Positions 33,600-42,900 of a stretch of DNA of 64,000 nt are shown here, in pieces. The number at the start of each line of letters is the position of its first letter. The stretch's first letter is position 1. The position numbers and the translations under genes were made by a program. Below the pieces are notes generated by a model. That model made no database searches. It had not been told where the DNA came from and worked only from the letters and a program-made list of their open reading frames with translations. The stretch covers positions 27,685,828-27,749,827 of the forward strand of contig NC_079876.1 in assembly GCF_029227915.1 (NCBI RefSeq), given 5' to 3'. Source of the stretch: Hydractinia symbiolongicarpus. Taxonomy: Eukaryota; Cnidaria; Hydrozoa; Anthoathecata; Hydractiniidae.

Positions 33600-34920
33600 G
33601 ATCTTGCTTGTTAAGACGAAATAGCTGAATTCAAAAAGACAACTCTGACACCCAGTGTTTCCCATGGCTGGGATCGATAGGGCGAATTAATTGGCACCAT
33701 GTGAGAATGTGAAGCTGGGCTCATCGTAATCGGTTTCTGTGAGTCAGACCGATAATTCGATAAATGGCTGGATTTGCGACGATTCCTTTTTCCATGTGTC
33801 ACTTTCTTTGTCGTCACAGTGGTGGTCAGCCGAGTTTTTTCGGTTCAGCTTGACATCTGTGGAGCAAAGGAAGTTGAAAACGGTGCTGTATTCTTCAACT
33901 AAGGCAGTCTCGTTTTTTTTATCCCTGCTTCTGCAAACATAGTCAAAATGATGGAGGCGATGACAATCGCCACATGTGTGATTATAAGCAGGACACGGGT
34001 ATCCACATTTTCGCAAAGTAACCCGTTCAGTATTTAGGCTTGGAGAAAATGCCCTGTTACCTTTTTTGTATTGGCTGAGAATGGCACTGGTCTGATGATA
34101 ATCAAGTGTGTAACAAAACGGTTTCCAGCTTCCTTTGTCTCAATAAGTCTGAGCACTTCTTCCAAGGTCATTTGTTAATTAGTATGGCCTAGGAGCTCAA
34201 GTTGGATATCTGGGTCAGCAATGCCACGACTTAGCACATCACGCAAAATTGGACCGGTATAGTCCACATCATAAGTGCAAGCAGGGCGGGAAATGACGTT
34301 TTTGCACACTTCTGACTGTCCTTTCAATCTGGCACTGAATGACCGTATTGGTTCTTCTGGGTCCTGGTGCTACCATACTCTTCTTTTTCCAACGTTTAAC
34401 AAAAGTTATTGGTTTTGGCGGATGGTGTCAATGAATGTGGCTGGTGTCTTGCAGGAGGCAGGGGATGCTTACTCAAAGGCCCGCACCAGATCCCAAGCAT
34501 GAGTGACTTTCACCAATCCTCATGTTTCCACATTCATAGGTGTTTGTTTCAGTACAGCCGAAATCCATTACCTTTTCGATCATCCCTGTAAAGGAGAGAA
34601 TACAGAAGTTTTCCAGTAGCTTCTTATTCTTTGGCGAGAAACCTCCTTTTTTCATTACCATCTCTGTCTTTAAAGGCTAGTTATATCTGCATTGCGATGT
34701 AGTTACTCCTATTCCCTTTCCTCCCTGACTGCAAACGATTTCATAGTTGCTAGGATATCCTTGCTTTTTCCTGCAAGCGAGCTGGTGATGGAACGTGTCA
34801 GATCTCTTCGTAACTGCTCGTTGCAGTACTTCAGTAGTTGAAGAACTGAATCTCGCCACCTTCAATATGCAAAGGTAGGTGGGTATCATCAAATAGGGAA
34901 AGCTGGTTTTCATCTAATTA
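33600..34920 (-). pseudogene. Ty3/Gypsy gag remnant with CCHC-like knuckle
   Basis: Minus-strand pieces: DPEEPIRSFSARLKGQSEVC, then RPACTYDVDYTGPILRDVL, RGIADPDIQLELLGHTN, TLEEVLRLIETKEAGNR (about 34380-34135) form a Gypsy-type gag capsid segment. Downstream is a zinc-knuckle region CGYPCPAYNHTCGDC...CHRLHHF (34005-33940), then a Ser/Lys-rich tail to 33611. Upstream pieces to 34913 are poorly defined. A TAA follows LLGHTN and other stops are present. Same strand and order as the RT and integrase remnants at 28.0-31.3 kb, so one element originally. Confidence 0.75.
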
Positions 34921-34924
34921 AGCA

Positions 34925-35092
34925 GAAGGATATACCTACTAAAGGATGCCCGAAATACCCCAAAACCATCTCTCACATAGTTTATGAACACGAAGAGGAG
35001 ATTTTCCGAGCCCTCACAGTGCAACTCCATATTCAAGGCCACTGGATGAAATGGTGCAGTTACGTGAAAAATGATCTTTGTCTGATTTTACA
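34925..35092 (+). pseudogene. Fragment of the RT C-terminal linker (USP-RLE family)
   Basis: Reads EEEIFRALTVQLHIQGHWMK then WCSYVKNDL, parallel to EIEESYLSRALQLQVQGQW at 35940. It joins a partial module C (35092-35145, ACAGGTTGAGTTCATCATTG), so this is a short, internally deleted copy of the family. Confidence 0.5.
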
Positions 35093-35311
35093 GGTTGAGT
35101 TCATCATTGCGGTGCCTTGCCACCTCTTTAAATTATTTTCTTTTGCATTTGGGCCACATATGACACACTGCATTCACCAAGCAATCTTGTTCGCTGGGGA
35201 TTACAAAAAGACGCAAACTGTAGTTTGGGTAAAATTATAGTTTAGGAGCTTGTAAAGTTGCCTTAGATTTCTTTCTTTCTGTCTTTGTATAAATACATGC
35301 TCAACATCATT

Positions 35312-35356
35312 TTACTTTGCCCGATGATGGGAAAAGGATCTCCCGAAACGTCGCCT
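35312..35356 (+). ncRNA. Penelope-type hammerhead ribozyme remnant
   Basis: CCGATGATGGG...CTCCCGAAACGTCG has the layout of the hammerheads carried by Penelope-like retroelements: a CUGAUGA-type core, short stem II (GGGA/TCCC), then GAAAC and GUC. The core reads C where U4 is expected, so cleavage is probably lost. No RT or GIY-YIG gene of a Penelope element is recognisable nearby. Confidence 0.4.
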
Positions 35357-35689
35357 ACTAAACTATCATGTTCAAGAAATGATAAACTTTCCACAGTAAT
35401 ATGCATCAAAACTTGGAAAGAGATTTTATCCCAGGAGTTTCTATTGGGAAGACACGGAATAAAAAAATAATTTTCTCTGTATTCTATCCGCCATTGTTTT
35501 TGGAGACCACAGACAAAACGAAACAAAGAAGAAATCGCAATATTGTCTCGTGGTTAATAATTATGATAATTAATGTTTATTACGCTCTGTCTTTTTTTAT
35601 TTGCATGATGGGATTATTGCATATTATAGGCAAAAAAAAGTAAGACAGCTCCCATAAACAGTCTCACTTCCATATTAAAATCTGCAAAA

Positions 35690-36765
35690 ATCAGCGGTCA
35701 CCTACTATTGCGCCATTCGAAAGATCCCATTCTGTCTGCAATTAATCCCACTGTAAAGACTGGTACCTGGCGAGCGAACGAGGCAGTGGGCACGGTTGTA
35801 AGTGAATTAAATTACAAAGCGATGAGAGGTCCCATCCAATATGGAAAGGCCGGAATTGCAGTTACAAAGAGAGACGTTATTCCACCTAAAGACACCTATG
35901 GGTATAGGAATTTGGTTTCCAAAACATCAAAGGAAATTGAAGAAAGTTACCTTTCCAGAGCATTGCAGCTTCAAGTCCAAGGCCAGTGGACTAGGTGGGA
36001 GAACTATGTTAAATTCATACAAAGGCATACTAGCTACCCCACCAAACCTTTTATCTTTCTGTCTCCAGTCTACATACGATGTCTTACCATCTCCGAATAA
36101 TCTAACACGTTGGAAAATAATTACTTAATCATCTTGTTTTTTTGTGCCACAAATAAATCTGCACCTCTGCTCACATTCTGGGTGCATGTAAAATAGGTCT
36201 AGTTCAGGGCAGATATACGTTTAGGCACGATTCAGTGCTAGTGCACTTGGTTGACACTTTAAAACAATTCCTGTCAGCACTTCCACTTACCATCTCTAGG
36301 AAATGTTATTCTACGACTTTTGTTAAGGCAGGTGCTTACGTTAGTCCCAAATCAAAGACAAAGGTTACAGGTATATTGCATCTCACCAACGATTTGATAG
36401 TTGTTGCCGACACTAGTCCAAACTTTGTTTTTCCAGGACACATTGCTGTGTCACAATTAAGACCTGATATAGTTATATTTTCAAATAAGCTTAAACGAGT
36501 TATAATTATCGAACTCACTTGCCCTTGCGAAGAAAATGCAAACTATCGGCACTCCACCAAAGTCACTAAATATTCTTGCTTGGTTAACGTAATTCTGTCC
36601 AGTGGTTGGCAAGTTGATTTCTTTTCAGTAGAAGTAGGGGCAAGAGGTTATTGCGCGAGAACAACCATGGCGTGTCTGAAAAGTCTGGGTTTTTCCAACA
36701 AAATGGCATATTCAACAGTAAAAAACTTTGGTAAAATCAGTATGACAGCTTCTTTTTGTGTATGA
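35690..36765 (+). pseudogene. RT C-terminal region plus RLE-like domain (USP-RLE family)
   Basis: First block (35690-36035): GTWRANEAVGTVVSELNYKA, MRGPIQYGKAGIAV, EIEESYLSRALQLQVQGQW, TRWENYVKF. Then in other frames LQSTYDVLPSPNNLTRW (about 36060-36110), a cysteine/histidine piece (FLCHK, SAHILGACK) and LVQGRYTFRHDSVL (about 36200-36235). This is the usual order after the RT thumb in cnidarian and fish RT proteins. The second block (36235-36765) is the RLE-like domain: VSQLRPDIVIFSNK, IIIELTCPCEEN, KVTKYSCL, GWQVDFFSVEVGARGYC, CLKSLGF. Frameshifts near 36040 and 36130-36230. USP coding sequence follows within 200 bp on the same strand, which is the key linkage of this window. Confidence 0.75.
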
Positions 36766-36959
36766 ATTGCTCGGGCGTCAAGAGACTGGTCTCAGGAGTC
36801 CTTAATTAAGGCACCCGGAACGAGAAATTCCACCCAAGTCTGTTGCATCCCGTCAAAGTAATCCAGCTCCAGTAAAAGGAATGCCCAAGGGTCGTTTATC
36901 AGGCCCACGCACTCAGGTCTCTCTAAAAATCAATCAAAACAAAACTAGTGCCAAAACAA

Positions 36960-37800
36960 AGACAATTTTTATAAATGCAACAAAGGCAATACGTACTATG
37001 CCAACGTTATTTTGCAAGCACTAAGTACTATTCCATCCCTATTGTCCCAGAGTGCTTCGGAGTCATCCAGTTTATCACCAAGGAGGGCGATTGCTCTTAA
37101 CATGACCATGTTAAACCGTTCCTTGACGTCCGTTGATCCTTCAAACTTTCTCAAGGCTTTAGAACGTAAGATACACTCTTCTGGAAATACAACTTTCCAA
37201 TACAATTCTCAGCAAGATGTAGCAGAGATGTTACTTCTTGTCTATGGTGAATTGAAAGGGTTCTCGGTAATTGCGTCTCAGAACATCTCGACCGGTGTCA
37301 GTTAGCTGTAACACCTGTCTCTGTTCTTCAGTTACTGCTGAAAATTTGGACATCCTAACACTGTCACCATCTTCCAGCGTACAATTGTCAGTTAGTATAT
37401 TTTTAGATTCTAAAAATCTGGAGAATGAAAATAAATGGTTTTGCCCACAATGTTCCCTGCACCAAGACAACACTAGGGAAGGATTACGAGGAATAGCGAA
37501 ATTTTAACCTTGCACCTGAAAACATTTGCAAGAGATGGAGAACATCTGGTTAAGGACAATAAATTTGTTGAAAGTTTTTCCTCTTCTAATCCTTATCTCA
37601 ATATCCCGATATCTAGTTAGTCGGACATATCTTTTATCCAAAAGTATGCTTTGGTAGCTGTGATAAATCACTCTGGAACATTGAATGCAGGTCACTATTG
37701 GGCCCACATCAAAGATCGGACCACAAACTGTTAGTACCTCTGCAATGATAAGGCAATAAGCAAAGTTAATCCAAGAACGCTCAACAGCACTACATCATAT
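36960..37800 (+). pseudogene. USP-type deubiquitinase of the retroelement (Cys box mutated)
   Basis: A peptidase C19 domain reads from KGNTYYANVILQALSTIPSL (Cys box), FQYNSQQDVAEMLL (QQDAxEF-like motif), VSCNTCLCSS, then WFCPQCSLHQ (zinc-binding CxxC), to YALVAVINHSGTLNAGHYW and ISKVNPRTL. Length and motif order fit a compact USP of about 280 residues. The catalytic cysteine codon is TAC (36994-36996), giving Tyr. Frame changes occur near 37015, 37290 and 37500, with a TAG after CxY near 37734. The His box histidine is retained. It lies 3' of the RLE-like domain, where non-LTR elements normally have only 3' UTR. Confidence 0.8.
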
Positions 37801-37990
37801 GTTTTCTTTTATACCCGCTGCTAGTACCTTCGCTGTTGCTTTAAACCTGTACTACCAGGGTCATTGGGGAGGAAAATGTAATCCGAGCGGTTTTGTATTA
37901 CCCCAGCTGGTTCATACAAGCCAGTTTACCGTTAATACCCAGAGGGTAAAGAGTTCAGCTCACTCTTCTCTAATAACTTATAAGAAGCTT

Positions 37991-38052
37991 AGCAAGGGGG
38001 TTTGCTTTTAGCTTCTCTTTGGGTGTAACGACCCCACTTTTTACCCCAGTTC
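37991..38052 (+). ncRNA. Retroelement RNA module A (copy A6)
   Basis: AGCAAGGGGG, hairpin GCT-TTT-AGC, then TGGGTGTAACGACCCCA and ACCCCAGTTC, directly downstream of the USP segment. Confidence 0.7.
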
Positions 38053-38142
38053 AGTAAGGTGCTCAACTTTACTAACTTGGTCTTCAGGCTTGACAACCCT
38101 GCTGTCCTTAGTCTGGTCCTGTCATGACAACCTCCTGTGTAA

Positions 38143-38208
38143 GGCTGAGTGTTGGGGCCCTGTAACACATGTGGAAAGCGACAGCCAGAGTCACAAGTTC
38201 TGGCGCAC
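38143..38208 (+). ncRNA. Retroelement RNA module B' (copy 3)
   Basis: GGCTGAGTGTTGGGGCCC, CACATGTG and hairpin CCAGA-GTCACAAGT-TCTGG, as at 40263. Confidence 0.55.
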
Positions 38209-38339
38209 ATGAGGGTCTTAGTTAATTCTTTTTTATATTAATATTTTTTTGACATGTACATTTTTCTATTTGTGTTCGATCTGTAACCAGTCCGTTTATG
38301 TTCTTAGCTCTGTCTTGTGTTGTGTTGTTTGTGTTAGAA

Positions 38340-38525
38340 GGGTTGTTTTTTCTCTTTACGATTTTCTTAAAAAATAGTTTTAGGTCCAAGTTGCATAGTA
38401 CTCATGCTTGTAAGAAGCAAGAAAGTGTATTCAGCACCTTCTTCTGGAAACCTAATCCCAGTTTTGACAACCACCGTCCCTGTAGACAAGATACTTTAGT
38501 GCAGCTTGCTGTATTGTAAACCTTT
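38340..38525 (+). ncRNA. Retroelement RNA module D (copy 2)
   Basis: GGTCCAAGTTGC, hairpin GCTTGTAAGAAGC and the terminal CAGCTTGCTGTATTGTAAACC followed by a T-rich end and unrelated sequence. Here the first palindrome is partly lost (GTCCAAGTTGCAT). Confidence 0.6.
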
Positions 38526-39200
38526 TTCACCAAAAACAACAAGAAGAAGAGGTCATTGTTGCAAAGAAATCTGATTTCAGTAAGTTAAAACGTTTAAATA
38601 ATAAAGAATAACACAGTAACTTCGATTGATTTATCTGATTTATCATGCTCGGAACTTTGTTAATACATTTATAAAAGCATTACGATGGAAACACAGCTGC
38701 AGATGCTCTCCCTCGTTCATTATTTTTTGTATGGGCATAAATCCAGCAAACATGTGATCGATTTTGCCGCGCTTTTATTATCGCATGATTCGTGCGGTTC
38801 TGTAGGCTAAGAGAAATTGGGGTGTGTTTGCTATTTCTATGAAACATTTAAACATGTTCTGGTTGTCAGTTTTCAATTAAATTTTCAGGATAATGTTTTC
38901 TCATGTGTATTTTTCAAATTTTACTATAAAATAGGTACCTCAAAAAAAGTTGTCCACTGGGTGATTACGCGCCTATAACTCAGGGTAGGTATACATATCG
39001 ATATGACTCTATGTTACGCCCCCTTGTAACCTCCTTTTAAGATTTCTTATGGTCGTACAAACCATCTCCCTCCAACAAATATACAAATATTCGTTTTGTT
39101 TCTGCTGGCAGTTACTCCACGGCAAGGAAGAAAAAACCTCCTCCAATAGGCTTTGTCCATTCAGCTTCAGATTAGACAGTTATGTGTGATGTTAATACAA
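38526..39200. other. No gene recognised
   Basis: Spacer between two copies of the USP-RLE retroelement; no long frame and no repeat module. Confidence 0.5.
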
Positions 39201-39214
39201 CATTAATAATACTA

Positions 39215-39902
39215 CCTGATGTAGCTGTTACTCAACTTAGGCCGGATATTGTGTTACTTTCTCGTATGACAATGGCTTTGATAGTTGACATGTCCTTGTG
39301 AGCAAAATATGGAGAAATGGCATAACACGAAAACTGAGAAATACTCTGTGTTATTGCGGAAAATAAAAGTTAATGGTTGGGCAGTTTACTTGGCGCTCGT
39401 GGGTACTCTTCAGATTCTGTGCGCACTTGTTTACGTCGTCTAGGTTTTTCACCCAAGTTAATTTGTTGCACTCTAAATAGAACCGGAAATTCTAACTGAT
39501 GGAAACAAGTGGTTTTGTCCGCAATGCTTTGCACATAGAGAGAGTACTAGAGAAACGCAAATCAGCAGGAGTAGTGAAATCTTATTCCTGCATCTTAAAA
39601 GGTTTTTAAAACATGGTGAACATCTGGTAAAAGACAACAGAGTTGTTGAATGTGTTTCTTTACGTGACTCTCTCCTGCAACTACCTCTCGTCAGTGATAC
39701 GGACACAATGTTTAATCAGAACTACTCATTGTTAGCAACAATTAATCACTCCGGTACATTAACCGCAGGTCATTATTGGGCTTATGTTAAGGATCCTGCC
39801 ACAAATTCTTGGTACCACTGCAATGATAGAGCGGTTTGCAAATGCTCTCCACCTATTCTCAACAACAATTCATGTTATATTCTTTGTTACGTTCGCTGTT
39901 GA
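39215..39902 (+). pseudogene. Fused RLE-like and USP fragment (USP-RLE family)
   Basis: 39225-39480 reads VAVTQLRPDIVLLSRMTMAL, GARGYSSDSVRTCLRRLGFS, a decayed RLE-like domain with stops after VDMSL. It then runs directly, from 39480 to 39902 without a stop, into the second half of the USP: GNKWFCPQCFAHRESTRET, EILFLHLKRFLKHGEHLVKD, NYSLLATINHSGTLTAGHYW and WYHCNDRAVCK. The USP Cys box is missing, so this copy carries an internal deletion joining RLE-like end to USP middle. The His box is intact. It independently repeats the RLE-USP linkage seen at 35.7-37.8 kb. Confidence 0.75.
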
Positions 39903-40095
39903 TCCGCTTTTTCTTTCTTTCTTATACATTTATCATTACGTTTATAAAACCTGTACTTCCAGGGTCATGGGGGAGGAAAATGTAAATCCGAGCGGTTTTA
40001 TATTACCCCAGCTAGTTCATTCGAACCAGTTTACCGTCAATACCCAGAGGGTAAAGAGTTCAGCTCACTCTTCTCTGGTAACTTAAAAGAAGCTT

Positions 40096-40156
40096 AGCAA
40101 GGGGGTTTGCTTTCAGCTTGTCTTTGGGTGTAACGACCCCACTTTTTACCCCAGTT
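40096..40156 (+). ncRNA. Retroelement RNA module A (copy A7)
   Basis: AGCAAGGGGG, hairpin GCT-TTC-AGC, TGGGTGTAACGACCCCA, ACCCCAGTTC. Confidence 0.7.
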
Positions 40157-40262
40157 CAGTAAGGTGCCCAAGTTTACTAACTTGGTCTTCAGGCTTGACA
40201 ACCCTGCTGTCCTTAGTCAAAATATGTACAGGCTGGTCCTGTCATGACAACCTCCTGTGTAA

Positions 40263-40328
40263 GGCTGAGTGTTGGGGCCCTGTAACACATGTGGAAAGCT
40301 ACAGCCAGAGTCACAAGTTCTGGCGCAC
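40263..40328 (+). ncRNA. Retroelement RNA module B' (copy 4)
   Basis: GGCTG...CAGCC stem and CCAGA-GTCACAAGT-TCTGG hairpin, nearly identical to 38143-38208. Confidence 0.55.
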
Positions 40329-40449
40329 AGGAGGGTTTTATATAATTCTTTTTTTATATTATATATTTTTGACATATACATTTTTTCCATTTGTGTTTGT
40401 TCTGTAACCAGTCCGTTTATGTTGTTAGATCTGTCTTGTGTCGTATTGT

Positions 40450-40650
40450 TTGTGATTGAAGGATTGTTTTTTCTCTTTAAGATTTTCTCAGTGAATAGTT
40501 ATAGGTCCAAGTTGGACAGTACTCATGCTTGTAATAAGCAAGAAAGTGTATTCAGCACCTTCTTCTGGGAGCCTAATCCCAATTTTATTTACATCCACCG
40601 TCCCTGTAGACAAGATACTTCAGTGCAGCTTGCTGTATTGTAAACCTTTT
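40450..40650 (+). ncRNA. Retroelement RNA module D (copy 3)
   Basis: GTCCAAGTTGGAC palindrome, GCTTGTAATAAGC hairpin, GGGAGCCTAATCCC, and the terminal CAGCTTGCTGTATTGTAAACC. Closest to the minus-strand copy at 21302-21500. Confidence 0.65.
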
Positions 40651-40865
40651 TCATCATACTTGGTTTTATTGCAATGAAATGTTTCTTCCATAATTGGTTG
40701 GCCAGATAATCAAAACCTTAGGAAACACTTACTACAACAACAGACAGTTTCCCTGAAAGCAAGACACATTTCAAATTTTCTAAAAAACAAAGCACCTGCC
40801 AACATAACTGAGAGGAAAATGACATCCTCAGGGTCAACAAAAGAGTTATTGCTTACAAACAGTGG

Positions 40866-41690
40866 CATACAAAATAAGGGTAACACTTGCTATGCAATTC
40901 TATTCTGCAATGTTTAAACTCCCTTCCGCAATTCCATGTAGCCCTCTCCTTGTCACCTTTTGCTTCAGCTTGCTCGAATGTTTTCCATCAATTGTCATTT
41001 TCGAAAGTCCATGTTGATCCATCCGCTTTCCTTGCAGCCCTGAAAAATGCTATAAGTGAAGTAAAAAGGAATTTTGATGTTTTTACACAGCATGACGCGC
41101 CTGAGATGCTAGGTTATTTGCCAAGTGAAGTTGCTACAGACTCGCTTTTTGTTACCACCATGTCCCAGTTTTGTACTAGAACTACGATCACGTGTGACAC
41201 ATGTTTCCAATTGCACTCTACTGATGAAATGTCTCTATTTCTTGAATTGCAACCAAGACTCACAATTCAAGAGTCATTGAACCTCTTCTTACAATCAGAG
41301 ATTTTGACAGGGAATGATAAGTGGTTTTGCCCTCTTTTTAATTCCTATCAAACAGAAACACGAGAGACGGAAATTGTGAACAGTGATTGACACCTTATAG
41401 TTCAATTAAAACGTTTCATCATGTGAAACGGTCATATCTCAAAACAAATGTCGCCTGTTTTTTTTTTGTTACCATTCCTGTTACCATCGACCCCGAGGTA
41501 AAAAGCCGTAAACACTTTAAGATTCAAGTGCTTATAAACCACTCTGGTTCTCTTAATAATGGGCACTATACATCCACTGTTCAAGAACAAAAGACAGACC
41601 AGTGACTTCACTGCAATGCAGAGCTGTTACACAATGTGACTGTCGGAAGGAACTTAACAGCAAACTGTCCTACGTCTTTTTCTCCCAGTT
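40866..41690 (+). pseudogene. USP-type deubiquitinase, second long copy
   Basis: Cys box QNKGNTCYA with the catalytic Cys codon intact (TGC at 40888-40890). One base is missing just after it, and the next frame continues SILQCLNSLPQFHVALSLS, VDPSAFLAALKNAI, FTQHDAPEMLGYL (QQDAxEF equivalent), ITCDTCF, LTIQESLNLFL and GNDKWFCPLF to a stop at 41390. After a gap the His box reads VLINHSGSLNNGHYTSTV, then a TGA where W is expected (41603-41605) and LHCNAELLH. This copy has diverged from the 37-kb copy throughout but keeps the same motif order, so the USP was carried for a long time. Confidence 0.8.
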
Positions 41691-41754
41691 AGTTTAAAAT
41701 AATAGAAAATAAGATAAAAAAATTAAAAATTTAAAAATATATATATATTAAACG

Positions 41755-41850
41755 TCGCCTAAGAAGGGGATTTGATTGCTTAGTTCCCTTTTTACAGGTT
41801 CCTACAGGTCTTGTCTTTGGGTATAACGACCCTATTTATTACCCCAGTCA
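41755..41850 (+). ncRNA. Retroelement RNA module A (copy A8, long form)
   Basis: CGCCTAAGAAGGGG opens the module; the variable arm is expanded (TTCCCTTTTTACAGGTTCC), then TTGGGTATAACGACCCTA and TTACCCCAGTC. It shares the expanded arm with copy A9. Confidence 0.65.
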
Positions 41851-41894
41851 ACCCTTGTTTTATATCTCAATAGATTGCACGGATTAAAGAACAT

Positions 41895-42015
41895 TTGATG
41901 ACAGAAGAGGATTCCAGAGATGACCACTTAGTGGACCTCAGATTAGAAGTGCCCTGCCTGGAACCCTGACACCCCTTGGTTGAGGCTTTGGGCGAAATCG
42001 TTTGGTGTCAAGTTT
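41895..42015 (+). ncRNA. Retroelement RNA module B (copy B3)
   Basis: Outer stem TTCCAG/CTGGAA around hairpin CCACTTAGTGG and ACCTC-AGATTA-GAAGT. The second domain TGACACC/GGTGTCA encloses TTTGGGCGAAA. A partial module C (AACAGGTTGAGTATTTCATT) follows at 42112-42170. Confidence 0.65.
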
Positions 42016-42559
42016 GGGTTTTTTTTCACTGATATTGTGTATCCTGCCAAAAGGAAGTTTAACTATCTTCTTGGCAGTAACTTTGGAGGAATAAGACAAC
42101 CCTAAAACTTAACAGGTTGAGTATTTCATTGTGCTTTGCTGCAATGTTCAAAATTTTCTTTCTAGGGCGGTTTGTACTTCCTCCACCATGTGAGGAAGTA
42201 TATCCAGTCCTCCGAGGATCGGGACAATGTGATGGTGGGTTGTTTCACTCGTTTAATCTTGGCTGCTGAAGAACTAGTGCACTTCCATGGGAATGCGTGG
42301 TGGCGTGTGTTGTCAAGAGAGCTGCGATAATAACGGCGTCAACATCTGATTTAGTATAAGTGCAATCTAGCACAGGACAGCAAATTAAAGGCATGTCGCA
42401 ATAACGTTGAGTCTATTGTAAACTCACTTGAAAATTAAACAAGAACCAACATAGATTGGCATCAAAGCATTTGTATATTAGTATGCAATGTTTGATCTGA
42501 AAAATAAAGAAATACGCAAAGAATATAAATAGTTAAATATGTCAATGTCTATAGATTAT

Positions 42560-42900
42560 GTCAACAGTGTGTTACAATTAGGTGCACTAACTTATTACAT
42601 GAATTCCATTTTACAATGTTGTGTTACCAGCAGTCACAACATCTGTGCAAATGATCCTAATATGACGAAAGGTAAAACTTTTGTAAGTATTTTTGACACC
42701 TTATTCTCCTCCAAGGTTCTGGTAAATCTTATATTTCTTAATGCATTAAATGCCTTTTTTGAATCGAGATTCTTTAATTCTCCATTCAATGTGGTGGTCA
42801 ATAATTTTCGACGCGCTCTAATTGTAGGATGCGCTAGAGATTCTTTAATTCTCCATTCAATGTGGTGGTCAATAATTTTCGACGCGCTCTAATTGTGTCT
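42560..42900 (+). pseudogene. USP N-terminal fragment (Cys box lost)
   Basis: Reads LGALTYYMNSILQC, corresponding to the USP Cys box (known form GNTCYMNS) with the catalytic Cys replaced by Tyr and one extra residue, then a short diverged stretch to a stop at 42890-42892. A 60-bp segment is duplicated at 42766-42825 and 42837-42896 (71-bp period). Confidence 0.55.
42766..42896 (+). repeat. 71-bp-period tandem duplication
   Basis: GAGATTCTTTAATTCTCCAT through CTAATTGT occurs twice with an 11-bp spacer and no visible differences, so it is a recent local event. Confidence 0.85.

Noticed and set aside
35708-36100. Stand-alone host gene of 130 codons
   Set aside because: It is the RT C-terminal linker of the retroelement, continuous in order with the RLE-like domain.
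29533-40643. Conserved open frames ending VQLAVL in four copies (21302, 29533, 38298, 40269)
   Set aside because: Conservation follows RNA hairpins and is equally strong in all frames; different copies use different frames upstream. Better explained as module D of a 3' UTR.
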